64,000 nt of DNA from Psychrobacter cibarius (GCF_016107535.1 NZ_JABASQ010000006.1:62001-126000), one strand, 5' to 3'; counted from the stretch's first letter, positions 26,011-35,960 are shown. Translations and numbers: made by a program. Notes: generated from the sequence alone by a model not told the origin.

Positions 26011-26625
26011 ATGAGCCAAGAGAAGGGTAACAACAGCTTTGACAACCATGATACAAATGAGCGTGCTGGCGATGATGCCAGTTTAGCAGCACTTGATATC
26101 AGTGCCACCAGTAGTATTGATGATGACATACTAGACACTTTTTATGATCGTAAGCACTTACAGTCTGTGATGATGGCAGCGTTGGATTATATCGATGGGC
26201 GCATTAAAGAAGGTCTAACGCTACCCTATTTTGTAGATATCGACCCTGAGCTATGGCAAGAGAAATCTAAAGTATTAGACATATACATTACCGATGAAAT
26301 CGAGGGTCAGGCATTAAATCTGGAAGCACGCGGTAAGGATTATGCGACCAATATTTTATCTTATCCAAGTGATCTGCCAGCCGCAATTATTGAGCTGATG
26401 CCAACGCTACCTCTCGGTGAGCTGGTCATCTGTCATGGCGTCATAGTACGTGAAGCCGCAGAACAAGAAAAGACAACCGCACAGCACATTAGCCATTTAC
26501 TGATACATGGTGTGCTGCACTTATTGGGTTTTGATCATGAGCTTGGACAAGCCGAGCAAGATGAGATGGAACGGTTTGAAATTGAGATTTTAGCAGGTCT
26601 CAGCCTTCCAAACCCTTATGCTTAG
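26011..26625 (+). CDS. ybeY: Endoribonuclease YbeY (rRNA maturation factor)
   Basis: 204 residues, longer than the usual 150-160 because of a polar N-terminal extension of about 40 residues. The zinc site is HGVLHLLGFDH, the family H-x3-H-x5-H motif, preceded by the conserved TNILSYPSD. It matures the 3' end of 16S rRNA and takes part in ribosome quality control. AAAAGGATAATGGC directly precedes the ATG, a strong ribosome site. It is convergent with mscS, 16 bp between stops. Confidence 0.94.
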   Translation: MSQEKGNNSFDNHDTNERAGDDASLAALDISATSSIDDDILDTFYDRKHLQSVMMAALDYIDGRIKEGLTLPYFVDIDPELWQEKSKVLDIYITDEIEGQALNLEARGKDYATNILSYPSDLPAAIIELMPTLPLGELVICHGVIVREAAEQEKTTAQHISHLLIHGVLHLLGFDHELGQAEQDEMERFEIEILAGLSLPNPYA

Positions 26626-26641
26626 TTCGAATTTTTAGCGA

Positions 26642-27517
26642 CTAGTCTTTGGTCATCGGTAGCTTTTGTGCTTGACTCATCTGATTAATCATCTGATCCA
26701 ATCCTTTAACATGGACATTACGCTGCGGGAATGGAATGTCTATTTTTTCATCATCTAAGGCGTATTTGAATTGCTCCAACAAATCACACTGCATGGTCCA
26801 CCAGTCAGCATTGGTTGTCCAAATATTTAGCGTCAAGTCTACTGAGTTATCACCCAAATTGGTGACACGTACGATAGGTTCAGGGTCAGTAAAGGCCAAC
26901 GGATTATTTTTTGCCAAATTCAGCATCACGTTTTTGGCAGTTTTGATATCGGCATCATAGCCAATACCGACCGTGATATCGACACGGCGGTTGGGTAGCG
27001 CCGTATAGTTCGTCACGGCTGAAGTCGTAATATCACTATTTGGGATAATGATATCGTGATTGTTTATCGTCGTTAGGTGGGTATTGACCAAAGTGATTTC
27101 TGTTACAGTTCCTGTGTAGCTGCTGATTTGCACATAATCGCCGCGCACAAAGGGGCGAAACGTCACAATCATGATGCCAGCGGCAAAGTTAGACAACTGA
27201 TCTTTTAGTGACAGACCAATGGCTACTGCAGCACCGCCCAATATAGCGACGACCGAGGTGGTCTGTACGCCAACCTTACTCAAAGCAGCTAACGCAACCA
27301 CGACCAGTAGCACCCCATAGATTAAGCGACCTAAAAAGTTCGCAACGGTGTCATCTAAGCGACTACGCAACATCATTTTGTGAGCAACGGTGACTGCCTT
27401 TTTGGCAAGCCAGCGACCTACGACGAATATTAATATTGCTAACGCAACTTTAATGACCAAGCTTAATGCGTTACTGGTTAAGTTGGCAACATCTATTGTA
27501 AAACCTAAAAATTCCAT
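26642..27517 (-). CDS. mscS: Small-conductance mechanosensitive channel
   Basis: 291 residues, the length of E. coli MscS. Three membrane segments come first (about residues 16-38, 62-82 and 88-112). The third is the glycine/alanine-packed pore helix, VAILGGAAVAIGLSLKDQLSNFAAG. The beta domain follows, FVRGDYVQISSYTGTVTEI, then the C-terminal vestibule ending in IDIPFPQRNVHVKG. It opens on membrane tension in hypo-osmotic shock. A 108-bp spacer separates it from the TonB-like gene upstream. Confidence 0.94.
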   Translation of the reverse strand: MEFLGFTIDVANLTSNALSLVIKVALAILIFVVGRWLAKKAVTVAHKMMLRSRLDDTVANFLGRLIYGVLLVVVALAALSKVGVQTTSVVAILGGAAVAIGLSLKDQLSNFAAGIMIVTFRPFVRGDYVQISSYTGTVTEITLVNTHLTTINNHDIIIPNSDITTSAVTNYTALPNRRVDITVGIGYDADIKTAKNVMLNLAKNNPLAFTDPEPIVRVTNLGDNSVDLTLNIWTTNADWWTMQCDLLEQFKYALDDEKIDIPFPQRNVHVKGLDQMINQMSQAQKLPMTKD

Positions 27518-27625
27518 ACTGACTCTTTATTTTATAGCGGTGTGTGGTATTCGTTTGTTATAAATATTGGTATCTTATCTGTTTGCAGCGTAGCTAACGC
27601 TCATCATCTATATATTCAACACGCC

Positions 27626-28513
27626 CTAATAAGTAACATCCACTTTATCGCTGTAACGATAGGTACGTATCAAACGCAGCTCAACAATATCTTCCATGTC
27701 TTTGGTGAATTTACCAAAGGGCGCTGCTTGGCGTACTGATTGCTTTGCTGCTTCATCTAGTAATGTGGAGTTGGAGCTTTCAAGCAGACGTATGGCTTTA
27801 ATATTACCATCACTACTAATGATGACCATAAGGCGCACTTCGCCCGTGATACCTTGTGCCCGTGCCTGCATGGGATAATGCAAATTCCCAATGCGTTCGA
27901 CATGCTCACGGAAAGTATTAATATAATCAGCCGCGGCACCACGCGTCGTCGAGTTGCTATCGACCGTCACGACTTTTGATTTGGTTGCATAGACTTGCTG
28001 ACGTTGAGACAGCTGTGTCTCTAAAGTAGCAATTTGTTTACGCAGACGCTCTTCTTGCGCCATCATATCATCTTGTGCTTGCTTGCTATCATTATCAGAC
28101 TCCACACTCGCTTGACGCCAGCTTAAGGTGGTACGCAGATAGCTTTCTTGATAATGCTGCTGGCGTACTTGACGCTGCAGGCTAATCACATCTTGCGTCT
28201 CACTTATTTGCTCAGCAGACAATGGGCTGATTTGGTCGTTCTCTTGTCTTAATTGCTCCTCCACTGTGCCGCCACCTTCTTGGGAGGCATTAGCAATAAA
28301 GTGGGCGTCTTCATTTGGCTGCATATTGTCGGTTAGCGCTTTTGCCACATCTTGCATCATTGCCGCAGGATCTTTGCCCATCGAAAAGCCAATACCAAAA
28401 ATAATAATGGCGTGTACGGCCACAGCGATAACGATGGCCACCGGTAAACTAACATCCCGCTTAGGTGCTTGCGCGGAAAAATGATAGCTTTGTGAATCTT
28501 TGATATAGGCCAC
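27626..28513 (-). CDS. TonB family energy-transducing protein
   Basis: 295 residues from GTG 28513. One N-terminal membrane anchor (LPVAIVIAVAVHAIIIFGIG, residues 23-42) has the His of TonB anchors. A periplasmic coiled-coil-like region (about 105-190; LRKQIATLETQLSQRQQ) replaces the usual Pro-rich spacer, and a TonB C-terminal domain closes the protein (YPMQARAQGITGEVRLMVII, DGNIKAIRLLESS, APFGKF). It would couple the proton motive force to outer-membrane receptors, but no exbB/exbD lies nearby. The stop falls inside a copy of the TTAGGGCGTRTT repeat (27610-27629), which may have set the present C-terminus. Confidence 0.85.
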   Translation of the reverse strand: MAYIKDSQSYHFSAQAPKRDVSLPVAIVIAVAVHAIIIFGIGFSMGKDPAAMMQDVAKALTDNMQPNEDAHFIANASQEGGGTVEEQLRQENDQISPLSAEQISETQDVISLQRQVRQQHYQESYLRTTLSWRQASVESDNDSKQAQDDMMAQEERLRKQIATLETQLSQRQQVYATKSKVVTVDSNSTTRGAAADYINTFREHVERIGNLHYPMQARAQGITGEVRLMVIISSDGNIKAIRLLESSNSTLLDEAAKQSVRQAAPFGKFTKDMEDIVELRLIRTYRYSDKVDVTY

Positions 28514-29041
28514 AATGGGTCTCAGCTTATGAATATGAGCTTATAAATACAAGACAGCAAGTAATAAGCGTTATGATAATGGGCAGGATTTATACTGGCG
28601 CTATCATAACATGACATAGAATTCTGTCGCTAGCACAACCGTTGCCGACTCATTTTAATCCACTCACACAGTATTTATCTCCTTTGGTCAATTTATTGAC
28701 AAGCTGAACCAGCAAAAATGATATAAAACCAATGCGGGTATGTCATCGCTAGGCCGTATTTTAAACATATAAGCATTGCCAATTAAATGATTTGCGACAA
28801 AACCCATGTGTCCATTTTGAAGACATCATATTTGTTATATACTGTTTTATAATTTTTGTGTCATTAGGGCGGGTTAAACAGGCGTAAATAGACAGGACAG
28901 ATTATTGCTGATTTGGCAAAAACGCATGTAATGACCACTCGCCAGCTTTCATTAAAGAACAGTCTGTCTGTCATTTTTTAATCAGTCGCTCTTTATGCCA
29001 TTGAGTCAGCTACCTCCCCTATAATTATAAGGATAATAAGT
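28514..29041. other. 528-bp divergent intergenic region
   Basis: Between the tonB-like gene and the unknown gene at 29042. It has AT-rich promoter-like stretches (TTGACA at 28696-28701, TATAAT at 28848-28853) but no well-spaced pair. Two fragments resemble the repeat family: TAGGCCGTATTTTAAACAT near 28751 and TTAGGGCGGGTTAAACA at 28864. No RNA gene recognised. Confidence 0.5.
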
Positions 29042-29821
29042 TTGAGTGATTTTGATAACAGGGATAATTCAGACAATTTTGATGAATTTTTTGAAAATAT
29101 GGGCTATCGTTTCGACGAATCATTTAGTGATGGTTGGGAGCGCCTTACCCAATCAATCAAACAGATATATCATAGAACGACTGATAAATTCGAAGATGAG
29201 CTGTCGCTGCCAGTGGCACAGATTTATGTCAATGATGCGCTGCAGAAGTTCGTCACTGATAATGTAAAAGCCATCTTAGAGCTGCGTGTTGAGATGCATG
29301 ATGGCTGGTTCCGCTTATACTGTACGGTCGATGCTGGTGGCATTTATGCAGAGGTGGCTAGTAATTTTAGTTTGATTCATGTACAGCTCGATCGTAACGT
29401 CCAGCGATTTGTCTTTGGTCAACAGACTTATACTGATGTGCTAAATCTACGTTGTGAGTCGTTTATTAAGCGCCAAGGTATCAAACTGTTTATTTGGTTT
29501 TATCACACTATTCTGAAAAAAGACCCTTTAGGCTTTATTCTCTCTTATATCAATATCGCCCGTGCAAAAGACGAGGTTATCTACCTTGATATCAATCGTT
29601 GGTTAAAAAAGAACAAAAAAATCATGAGCACTTTGCATAAAGTTCAAGTCAACTATGGCGAACTTGAAGAAGAGCAAATGATTTTGAAAACTCAAATCAA
29701 TTATCGTGATTTATTGGCTGCCAGCAGTAACGAAGATATTATCGGCGATGATGATGAGCCTGAGCTGATGCAAGGCCCTATTAACCCAATAGATGATGCT
29801 ACCGAACCGAGTCAGGTATAA
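29042..29821 (+). CDS. Hypothetical cytoplasmic protein
   Basis: 259 residues, not recognised. It begins with an acidic D/N/F-rich stretch (FDEFFENMGYRFDESF) and has a mixed alpha/beta core (VKAILELRVEMHDGWFRLYC, then VQLDRNVQRFVFGQQ). Residues 150-170 are moderately hydrophobic (KLFIWFYHTILKKDPLGFI) and might form an amphipathic or membrane-associated helix. The tail is acidic (GDDDEPELM). The start is TTG 29042 with AAGGA eight bases upstream. It is a single gene with its own terminator, convergent with fpr. The strong ribosome site and complete frame support a real gene. Confidence 0.75.
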   Translation: MSDFDNRDNSDNFDEFFENMGYRFDESFSDGWERLTQSIKQIYHRTTDKFEDELSLPVAQIYVNDALQKFVTDNVKAILELRVEMHDGWFRLYCTVDAGGIYAEVASNFSLIHVQLDRNVQRFVFGQQTYTDVLNLRCESFIKRQGIKLFIWFYHTILKKDPLGFILSYINIARAKDEVIYLDINRWLKKNKKIMSTLHKVQVNYGELEEEQMILKTQINYRDLLAASSNEDIIGDDDEPELMQGPINPIDDATEPSQV

Positions 29822-29857
29822 ATCCCCTAGTATAAAAATCATGATTTTCAATTCATA

Positions 29858-29911
29858 AAAAAGCGCTGACACTTAGAGACTATTTTTGTCTTTTAGCGTC
29901 AGCGCTTTTTT
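29858..29911. terminator. Bidirectional terminator between the 29042 gene and fpr
   Basis: AAAAAGCGCTGAC and GTCAGCGCTTTTT form a 13-bp perfect stem with an internal region of about 27 bases. A and T runs flank both sides, so it serves the plus-strand gene and fpr on the minus strand. Confidence 0.88.
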
Positions 29912-29962
29912 ATCAAGCAAATTTTCAATGGCTTCTAAAGCGTGCCGTCATCAATCATGCAA

Positions 29963-30805
29963 CTACCAGTAATTTTCTACTGCAATATTGCCCTCGCCGC
30001 GACGATTCATCACCAGACCTAAAGTCTTGAGCGCTTCTTTGGTATCTTCCACCATGTCTGGATTGCCACATAACATGACATGCGTACTATCAATATCTAA
30101 GGCAATCCCTGCTCGCGCTTGTAGCGTACCATCTAGCAGCAGCTTGGGCAGACGCTCTGTCAGGGCGCCTTCGACAGATTCACGGGTAACGATGGGAATA
30201 AAGATTAGTTTTGCAGGATTTTCAACCAAAGAACCAAAGTCTTCTTGCAAGCTTTCGATCTTTTCAACATAAGCAAGCTCTTCTATCGAGCGCGCGCTAT
30301 AGGCCAAGATGATGTGCTCATAGTCTTCCCACGTCTGCAAATCTTGTAACATTGATAAAAATGGTGCCAAGCCCGTTCCAGTCGCGAGCAGCCATAAATC
30401 TTTTGGTAAAGGCTTTTGATAACGTGCTAACGTCAAAAAACCAAACGGCATAGTATTAAGCAGCAGCTCATCGCCCACTTCTAAATGCTGCAACTGCGAC
30501 GTAAATGCGCCATCAGGAATTACTATAGAGAAGAACTCTAGCACCTCATCAAACGGCGAAGAAACGATGGAATAAGCCCGAAAGATGTCTTCGTTTAGTT
30601 TTTCATTCTGTTCTTCATTAGCAACGGCATTACCTGCTGCACGCTGCTGTTTATAATATTTTAATTGACTGGGATTGACGCCCAAACGCACAAATTGACC
30701 CGCAGTAAACTTAAAGCTATCAGGACGGCTGACAGTGAAGCTAAATAGATTTGGCGTCCACGTGGTCTTACTAAGCACGGTTACTGCCTGAATATTATCA
30801 CTCAT
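29963..30805 (-). CDS. fpr: Ferredoxin/flavodoxin-NADP reductase
   Basis: 280 residues. The FAD motif is FRAYSIVSSPFD (RxYS), the next conserved block is FSIVIPDGAFTSQLQHLEVGD, and the NADP fold has LLATGTGLAPFLSML and VMLCGNPDMVED, ending in the Trp C-terminus (VENYW) typical of bacterial Fpr. It moves electrons between NADPH and ferredoxin or flavodoxin in the cytosol and often protects against oxidative stress. It is about 30 residues longer than E. coli Fpr, from a polar insert at residues 50-70. Single-gene unit downstream of the nuo operon terminator. Confidence 0.92.
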   Translation of the reverse strand: MSDNIQAVTVLSKTTWTPNLFSFTVSRPDSFKFTAGQFVRLGVNPSQLKYYKQQRAAGNAVANEEQNEKLNEDIFRAYSIVSSPFDEVLEFFSIVIPDGAFTSQLQHLEVGDELLLNTMPFGFLTLARYQKPLPKDLWLLATGTGLAPFLSMLQDLQTWEDYEHIILAYSARSIEELAYVEKIESLQEDFGSLVENPAKLIFIPIVTRESVEGALTERLPKLLLDGTLQARAGIALDIDSTHVMLCGNPDMVEDTKEALKTLGLVMNRRGEGNIAVENYW

Positions 30806-30870
30806 AAGAATTATCGACTCACTTTTTAGTAATCATTATTTTTATCAAGACTTTAAACGACACAAAATAA

Positions 30871-30907
30871 AAGATGCGCCAAGCTTATCATAAAGCTGGC
30901 GCATCTT
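30871..30907 (-). terminator. Terminator of the nuo operon
   Basis: AAGATGCGCC-A-AGCT and AGCT-GGCGCATCTT form a 14-bp stem with a single bulged A. On the minus strand it is followed by TTTATTTTG. It lies 65 bp after the nuoN stop. Confidence 0.85.
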
Positions 30908-30972
30908 GGGTTTCTGACCGTAATAACAGATAAGCAGCGGTATCAGTATACCCCTACTTACTCTTTTGCTAT

Positions 30973-32451
30973 TTACCAAATACGTGCCAGACTTGCCCAT
31001 TCAATCATGCTGTTTGGCAAGATACCAAAGAAGATAATCATCGCGGTCACCGCAATAACCATAATCCCGCCAGTACGCATCGCCCATTGGCTAGAAACGT
31101 CAAACTCAATGAACTGTTTAGGACGTTTAAAGAGGGTGAGCATCACACGTAAATAATAGAATAAGCCGATCGCACTGCCCAAGATAATCATCGCTGCCAA
31201 GAACCAGTTGGTTCCTTGTACCGCTGCCAATATCGCAAATAGCTTGGTAATAAAGCCTGCCGTCAACGGAATGCCTGCCAATGACAACATCATAATAGTC
31301 ATAACTGCAGTCAATACGGGACGACGCCAAAACAGACCTTGATAGTGAGTCAACTCATCAGCCTCACCAGACAAGCGATAAGGGCTCGACATCAAGGTCA
31401 CAACACCAAAGGCACCGATAGAGGTTAATGCATAAACAGCCATATACATACTAGAGATACTATCCGCTGCCGCGCCGATACTGACGATGACAATCAACAC
31501 GTAACCCATATGGGCAATGGATGAATAACCCAATAGGCGTTTGAGGCTGGTTTGACGTACTGCTAATAAGTTACCGATCAAAATAGATAAAGTTGCCATG
31601 ACCATTAACAGCATTTGCACCGATGGCAAGGCCAATAAAGACGTATCGATTAAGAAACGAACCGCTAAGCCCATCATAGCTACTTTTGATACCGATGCTA
31701 AAAAGGTAGCGATTGGTGCTGGAGCGCCTTCGTATACATCTGGTGTCCACATATGAAACGGCGCAGCAGAGAGTTTGAAGGCGATACCAAACATCATCAT
31801 CGCCGCACCAAGTATCAGAAGTGGCGACTCAAAAACATCACCCAATACCATACTGATTGGCTTAAAGGCGAGCGAGCCTACTTCGGCATAGATAAATGCC
31901 ATACCCATGAGCAATGTCGCTGATGCCGTCGCTGACAGCACCAAGTATTTCAGCCCTGACTCTAGTGAGCGGTTGCGCATATAGGTATATGACAGCATAC
32001 CGTATAGCGGTATAGACAGCATCTCTAAGCTCATAAAGAATGACGCTAAATGCTGAGCACTGACCATCAGCAAAGCACCAATCGTCGATAGCAACATGAG
32101 CAAATATAGCTCTTCTTTATTATCCTTAAGATTGGCCAAATACGCATAAGATAACGTACAACAAGCCAATGCACAGATAAAAATAATCACCATATTAAAC
32201 TGAGCAAAGTTATCGATAACGAATAACTGCTCAGCGTTTGGTACGAGAGTACCGCTATTCACCATACCTGTCATTTGCCCAATGAGGGTAAACAGACCAA
32301 TATTTAAGCCGACGACCGTTATCGTACCAGTCACCATATGTGAGCGTTTAATTGCGATGGCAATCATGACCACCAATACCGTAATAACGACGGCAATGAT
32401 TGGCGCATAAGGCAATAACCCCATCAAATCATTCATCGTAATATCATTCAT
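30973..32451 (-). CDS. nuoN: NADH-quinone oxidoreductase subunit N
   Basis: 492 residues with about 14 membrane helices, one of three antiporter-like proton-pumping subunits of complex I. Typical elements are FFMSLEMLSIPLYGMLSY (the conserved Glu of helix 5), LSAAPFHMWTPDVYEGAPAP with the key Lys and Pro, and LKRLLGYSSIAHMGYVLI. Last gene of the operon, three bases after nuoM, with the terminator downstream. Confidence 0.97.
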   Translation of the reverse strand: MNDITMNDLMGLLPYAPIIAVVITVLVVMIAIAIKRSHMVTGTITVVGLNIGLFTLIGQMTGMVNSGTLVPNAEQLFVIDNFAQFNMVIIFICALACCTLSYAYLANLKDNKEELYLLMLLSTIGALLMVSAQHLASFFMSLEMLSIPLYGMLSYTYMRNRSLESGLKYLVLSATASATLLMGMAFIYAEVGSLAFKPISMVLGDVFESPLLILGAAMMMFGIAFKLSAAPFHMWTPDVYEGAPAPIATFLASVSKVAMMGLAVRFLIDTSLLALPSVQMLLMVMATLSILIGNLLAVRQTSLKRLLGYSSIAHMGYVLIVIVSIGAAADSISSMYMAVYALTSIGAFGVVTLMSSPYRLSGEADELTHYQGLFWRRPVLTAVMTIMMLSLAGIPLTAGFITKLFAILAAVQGTNWFLAAMIILGSAIGLFYYLRVMLTLFKRPKQFIEFDVSSQWAMRTGGIMVIAVTAMIIFFGILPNSMIEWASLARIW

Positions 32452-32454
32452 GAC

Positions 32455-34080
32455 TTAACGTGCCTCCATTGCATCAAGCAGTTGCGACGCATCTACTTGT
32501 GTGACTTGACTGTATATATAAGCATTATTGATCCACTGCATCGCATGACTTGAGGTATCAAGGAACGGCTGTGGATATAGACCAAGCCATACCAAGCCTG
32601 CAGCGAGCATCAATAACAATGACAGCTCACGCTTGCCCAAATCTTTTAATGGACGCGTAGGCAAACCATGTGACTTGGTTTCTTGCATGGCGACTGCTTC
32701 GATGTTGTTTTTGCCAAATAGTGCACGGTGAATCAAAATAAGCGAGTATAGCCCTGCTAGTACCAAACTGAATGTTGCAAAGACCACAAATACTGGATAC
32801 TGAGCAAAGGCACCAAATAAAATCATGAACTCGCCAATGAAATTACCTGTCCCCGGAATACCGAGCAATGCCGCACAGAAGAACATCAGTATCGGTGCGT
32901 AGTAACGGAACTGACCCCACATACCACCCATCAAGGTTAGATCGCGCGTATGTAGACGCTCATATAACTGTCCTGCCATAATGAATAGCGCTGCTGAGCT
33001 TAAGCCATGCGCTAACATCTGAATCATCAGACCTTGCAAGCTGAGTAAGGTTCCAGCATAAATTGCTAATACCACAAAGCCCATGTGCGAAATACTGGTA
33101 TAAGCGAGCAAACGCTTCATATCGGTCTGCATAAAGGCGAGCCATGCGCCGTAAAAGATACCAATGGTACCCAAGGTCATCGCAATCGGCGCAAAATCTT
33201 GTGATGCTGCTGGAAATAATGGCAACACGAAACGAATCAAACCATAAGCGGCGGTTTTAATCAAAACCCCTGCCAAATCCACCGAACCTGCCGTTGGTGC
33301 TTGCGCATGCGCATCTGGCAACCAGCCATGGAACGGAATAATCGGCAGCTTAACCGCAAAGCCAATAAAGAAGCACAGCATGATCGGATATTCCCAGCCG
33401 CCAAGTGACGTACCGAGCAAATCATTATAGTTAAAGCTGACCACCCCTTTTTGAGCGTAGCTGATAATGACCAATATCAAAATGCCGACCAGCATAATAA
33501 GCCCAGACGCTTGGGTATAAATAAAGAACTTAGTCGCTGCGTATTCCTTGGTTTTGCCAACCACATCATGACCCCAAATAGCGATCAAGAAGTAGATAGG
33601 AACCAGCATCATCTCCCAAAAGAAGAAGAATAAGAACAGGTCAATGGCTAAGAAAACACCAATGACGCCGCCCAAACTCCATAGCAAGTTCAGATGGAAA
33701 AAGCCGACTCGACGCTGAATCTCATTCCACGAACAAGCCACAGCAGCAATACCGAGCAATCCTGTTAACGCCACCATCATCAGTGATAAACCATCTAATG
33801 CCAAATGGAAGCTGATACCAAAAGTCGGTATCCATGGCACACTGAACTCCGCTACCCAAGGCACATTTGCATCTGGCGCAATGACTTGTTTACTCATGCC
33901 ACTAAAGTCGCCGTATTGCCACATCACTAGCGACAATACAAAGGTCAACGTCATACCGATTAGAGCAATCCAGCGCGGCAGACGTTTATTAAAGCGCTCG
34001 ACCAACCAACATAGCAATCCCGCAATAAAGGGAATTGCAATTAATGCTGGTAGCATCCACGTTTGTTGTAACTCAATCAT
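32455..34080 (-). CDS. nuoM: NADH-quinone oxidoreductase subunit M
   Basis: 541 residues, antiporter-like complex I subunit. Visible are LFFFFWEMMLVPIYFLIA (helix-5 Glu), AVKLPIIPFHGWLPDAHAQAPTAGSV and DMKRLLAYTSISHMGFV. It contributes one of the proton half-channels of the membrane arm. Between nuoL (one base) and nuoN (three bases), so tightly coupled in the same transcript. Confidence 0.97.
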   Translation of the reverse strand: MIELQQTWMLPALIAIPFIAGLLCWLVERFNKRLPRWIALIGMTLTFVLSLVMWQYGDFSGMSKQVIAPDANVPWVAEFSVPWIPTFGISFHLALDGLSLMMVALTGLLGIAAVACSWNEIQRRVGFFHLNLLWSLGGVIGVFLAIDLFLFFFFWEMMLVPIYFLIAIWGHDVVGKTKEYAATKFFIYTQASGLIMLVGILILVIISYAQKGVVSFNYNDLLGTSLGGWEYPIMLCFFIGFAVKLPIIPFHGWLPDAHAQAPTAGSVDLAGVLIKTAAYGLIRFVLPLFPAASQDFAPIAMTLGTIGIFYGAWLAFMQTDMKRLLAYTSISHMGFVVLAIYAGTLLSLQGLMIQMLAHGLSSAALFIMAGQLYERLHTRDLTLMGGMWGQFRYYAPILMFFCAALLGIPGTGNFIGEFMILFGAFAQYPVFVVFATFSLVLAGLYSLILIHRALFGKNNIEAVAMQETKSHGLPTRPLKDLGKRELSLLLMLAAGLVWLGLYPQPFLDTSSHAMQWINNAYIYSQVTQVDASQLLDAMEAR

Positions 34081-34081
34081 C

Positions 34082-35956
34082 TTATACCACCGTCATCATT
34101 ACCAGCACTAGTAATACAGCCATGCCCAAGCCAAAGCTTGCAGCGTAACCTCGAAGTGACCCAGTTTGCGTCGCAGACAATACCTTATTACCAGCTGATG
34201 CCAGCTTAGGTAACAGCAACCACGTTTTATCGATAGGGTCGGCTTTAAATAAGCGGCCGATGAACAAAAAGGGTTTTACAAAAATTACATCGTATAGCGC
34301 ATCAAAACCTAGACCATGATAACACCAGTGATATAGCGCCCCACCAACACGTGAGCGCTTAAAGCGGGTGAGCATGCGACCTTTATCCACCACATATAAT
34401 AGCGCCGCTATTATTAGACCAGCCAGCATCGCACCCATGGCGATAAACTCAGCCGTATGCTTACCATGCGCTTGACCAGCGACTTCCAATAAATGCCCAA
34501 CACTCTCTGGCAAGACGCCTTGTAATGGCGGAGTGATAAATGCACCCACTGCCGTTGATAATACGAGCAACACACTAAGTGGCAGCCAATACGACACACC
34601 AGATAACTTATGCGCGTGCGTTTTCTCTTCACCAAAGAAGATAATCCAAATCATACGGAAAGTATAAAGTGCGGTTAAAAATGCGCCGAATACGCCCATA
34701 TAGAATAAAACCATGTGACCGGTTGCATAACTTTCCCAAAGAATCGCTTCTTTAGAATAAAAGCCAACGGTAACCCAAGGTATCGCTGCCAATGCACCGC
34801 CACCGACGATATAACACCAGAATACCAACGGTATCTTTTTACGTAGACCGCCCATCTTAAAGATGTTTTGCTCATGGTGTACCGCAAGGATGACTGCACC
34901 TGATGATAAGAATAACAGGGCTTTAAAGAAAGCATGGGTCATCAAATGGAAGATAGCGCCTTGCCACGCACCAACGCCGAGTGCTAAGAACATATAGCCA
35001 ATTTGGCTCATCGTTGAATAAGCAAGAATACGTTTGATGTCGGTTTGTGCCAGTGCACAGAATCCAGCAACGACCAACGTCAACGCCCCTACGCCGCCGA
35101 CCCAATATAATAAAATACCAGGGGTCAGCTCAAACAATGGATGTAGACGGGCAATTAAATAAACACCTGCCGTGACCATCGTTGCCGCGTGAATAAGCGC
35201 TGATACTGGCGTCGGACCTGCCATCGCATCAGCCAGCCATGTATGTAATGGCAGCTGCGCTGATTTACCCATCGCGCCGCCAACTAACATCATGGTGGTC
35301 AACATCATCGTTGGATTGTTGATATCGAATACTTCTGGTGCACGCGTAATAATTTCTTGAATATTAAGCGTACCGAATTCGCGGAATAATAAAAACAGAC
35401 CGAAGGCTAAGAATACATCACCTACGCGCGTCACCGTAAAGGCTTTCATCGCTGCAAGACCATTGGCGCGGTCATGGTAATAAAAACCGATCAGCAAGTA
35501 CGAACAGATACCAACACCTTCCCAGCCAAGATAAAGCAAGAACAAGTTATCTGCCAAGACTAGCAATAACATGCTGGCGACGAACAAGTTCATATAGCTA
35601 AAGAAGCGGGCAAATCCAGTGTCGCCTTTCATATACCAAGCGGCAAAAAGATGGATTAAAAAGCCAATTCCAGTAATGACACCCGTCATCGTCAGTGCCA
35701 AACCATCAAAGCTCAGACCGAAACTTGGGGCAAAATCTCCGACTTGGAACCATGTCCAAAGCGGAATCTCTACAACCGTTCCTGCTGGATTATTGGTTAA
35801 AAAAGTATAACTAACGATTAGCGTGCATAGTGCTGATAACAGCATACTACCGACACCGACAATCGCTGCCACCTGCTCTGTTAGCTTGTCGCGCATAAAG
35901 GCTAAAATCAAAAAGCCAACGAGCGGGAATATAAAGGTTAATGGTAATAAACTCAT
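34082..35956 (-). CDS. nuoL: NADH-quinone oxidoreductase subunit L
   Basis: 624 residues, the distal antiporter-like subunit. Conserved parts are LYLGWEGVGICSYLLIGFYY, KSAQLPLHTWLADAMAGPTP with the pump Lys and Pro, HAATMVTAGVYLIAR and DIKRILAYSTMSQIGYM. The C-terminal end holds the long lateral helix and final membrane segment of NuoL (about residues 520-624). Four bases after nuoK. Confidence 0.97.
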   Translation of the reverse strand: MSLLPLTFIFPLVGFLILAFMRDKLTEQVAAIVGVGSMLLSALCTLIVSYTFLTNNPAGTVVEIPLWTWFQVGDFAPSFGLSFDGLALTMTGVITGIGFLIHLFAAWYMKGDTGFARFFSYMNLFVASMLLLVLADNLFLLYLGWEGVGICSYLLIGFYYHDRANGLAAMKAFTVTRVGDVFLAFGLFLLFREFGTLNIQEIITRAPEVFDINNPTMMLTTMMLVGGAMGKSAQLPLHTWLADAMAGPTPVSALIHAATMVTAGVYLIARLHPLFELTPGILLYWVGGVGALTLVVAGFCALAQTDIKRILAYSTMSQIGYMFLALGVGAWQGAIFHLMTHAFFKALLFLSSGAVILAVHHEQNIFKMGGLRKKIPLVFWCYIVGGGALAAIPWVTVGFYSKEAILWESYATGHMVLFYMGVFGAFLTALYTFRMIWIIFFGEEKTHAHKLSGVSYWLPLSVLLVLSTAVGAFITPPLQGVLPESVGHLLEVAGQAHGKHTAEFIAMGAMLAGLIIAALLYVVDKGRMLTRFKRSRVGGALYHWCYHGLGFDALYDVIFVKPFLFIGRLFKADPIDKTWLLLPKLASAGNKVLSATQTGSLRGYAASFGLGMAVLLVLVMMTVV

Positions 35957-35960
35957 GACA

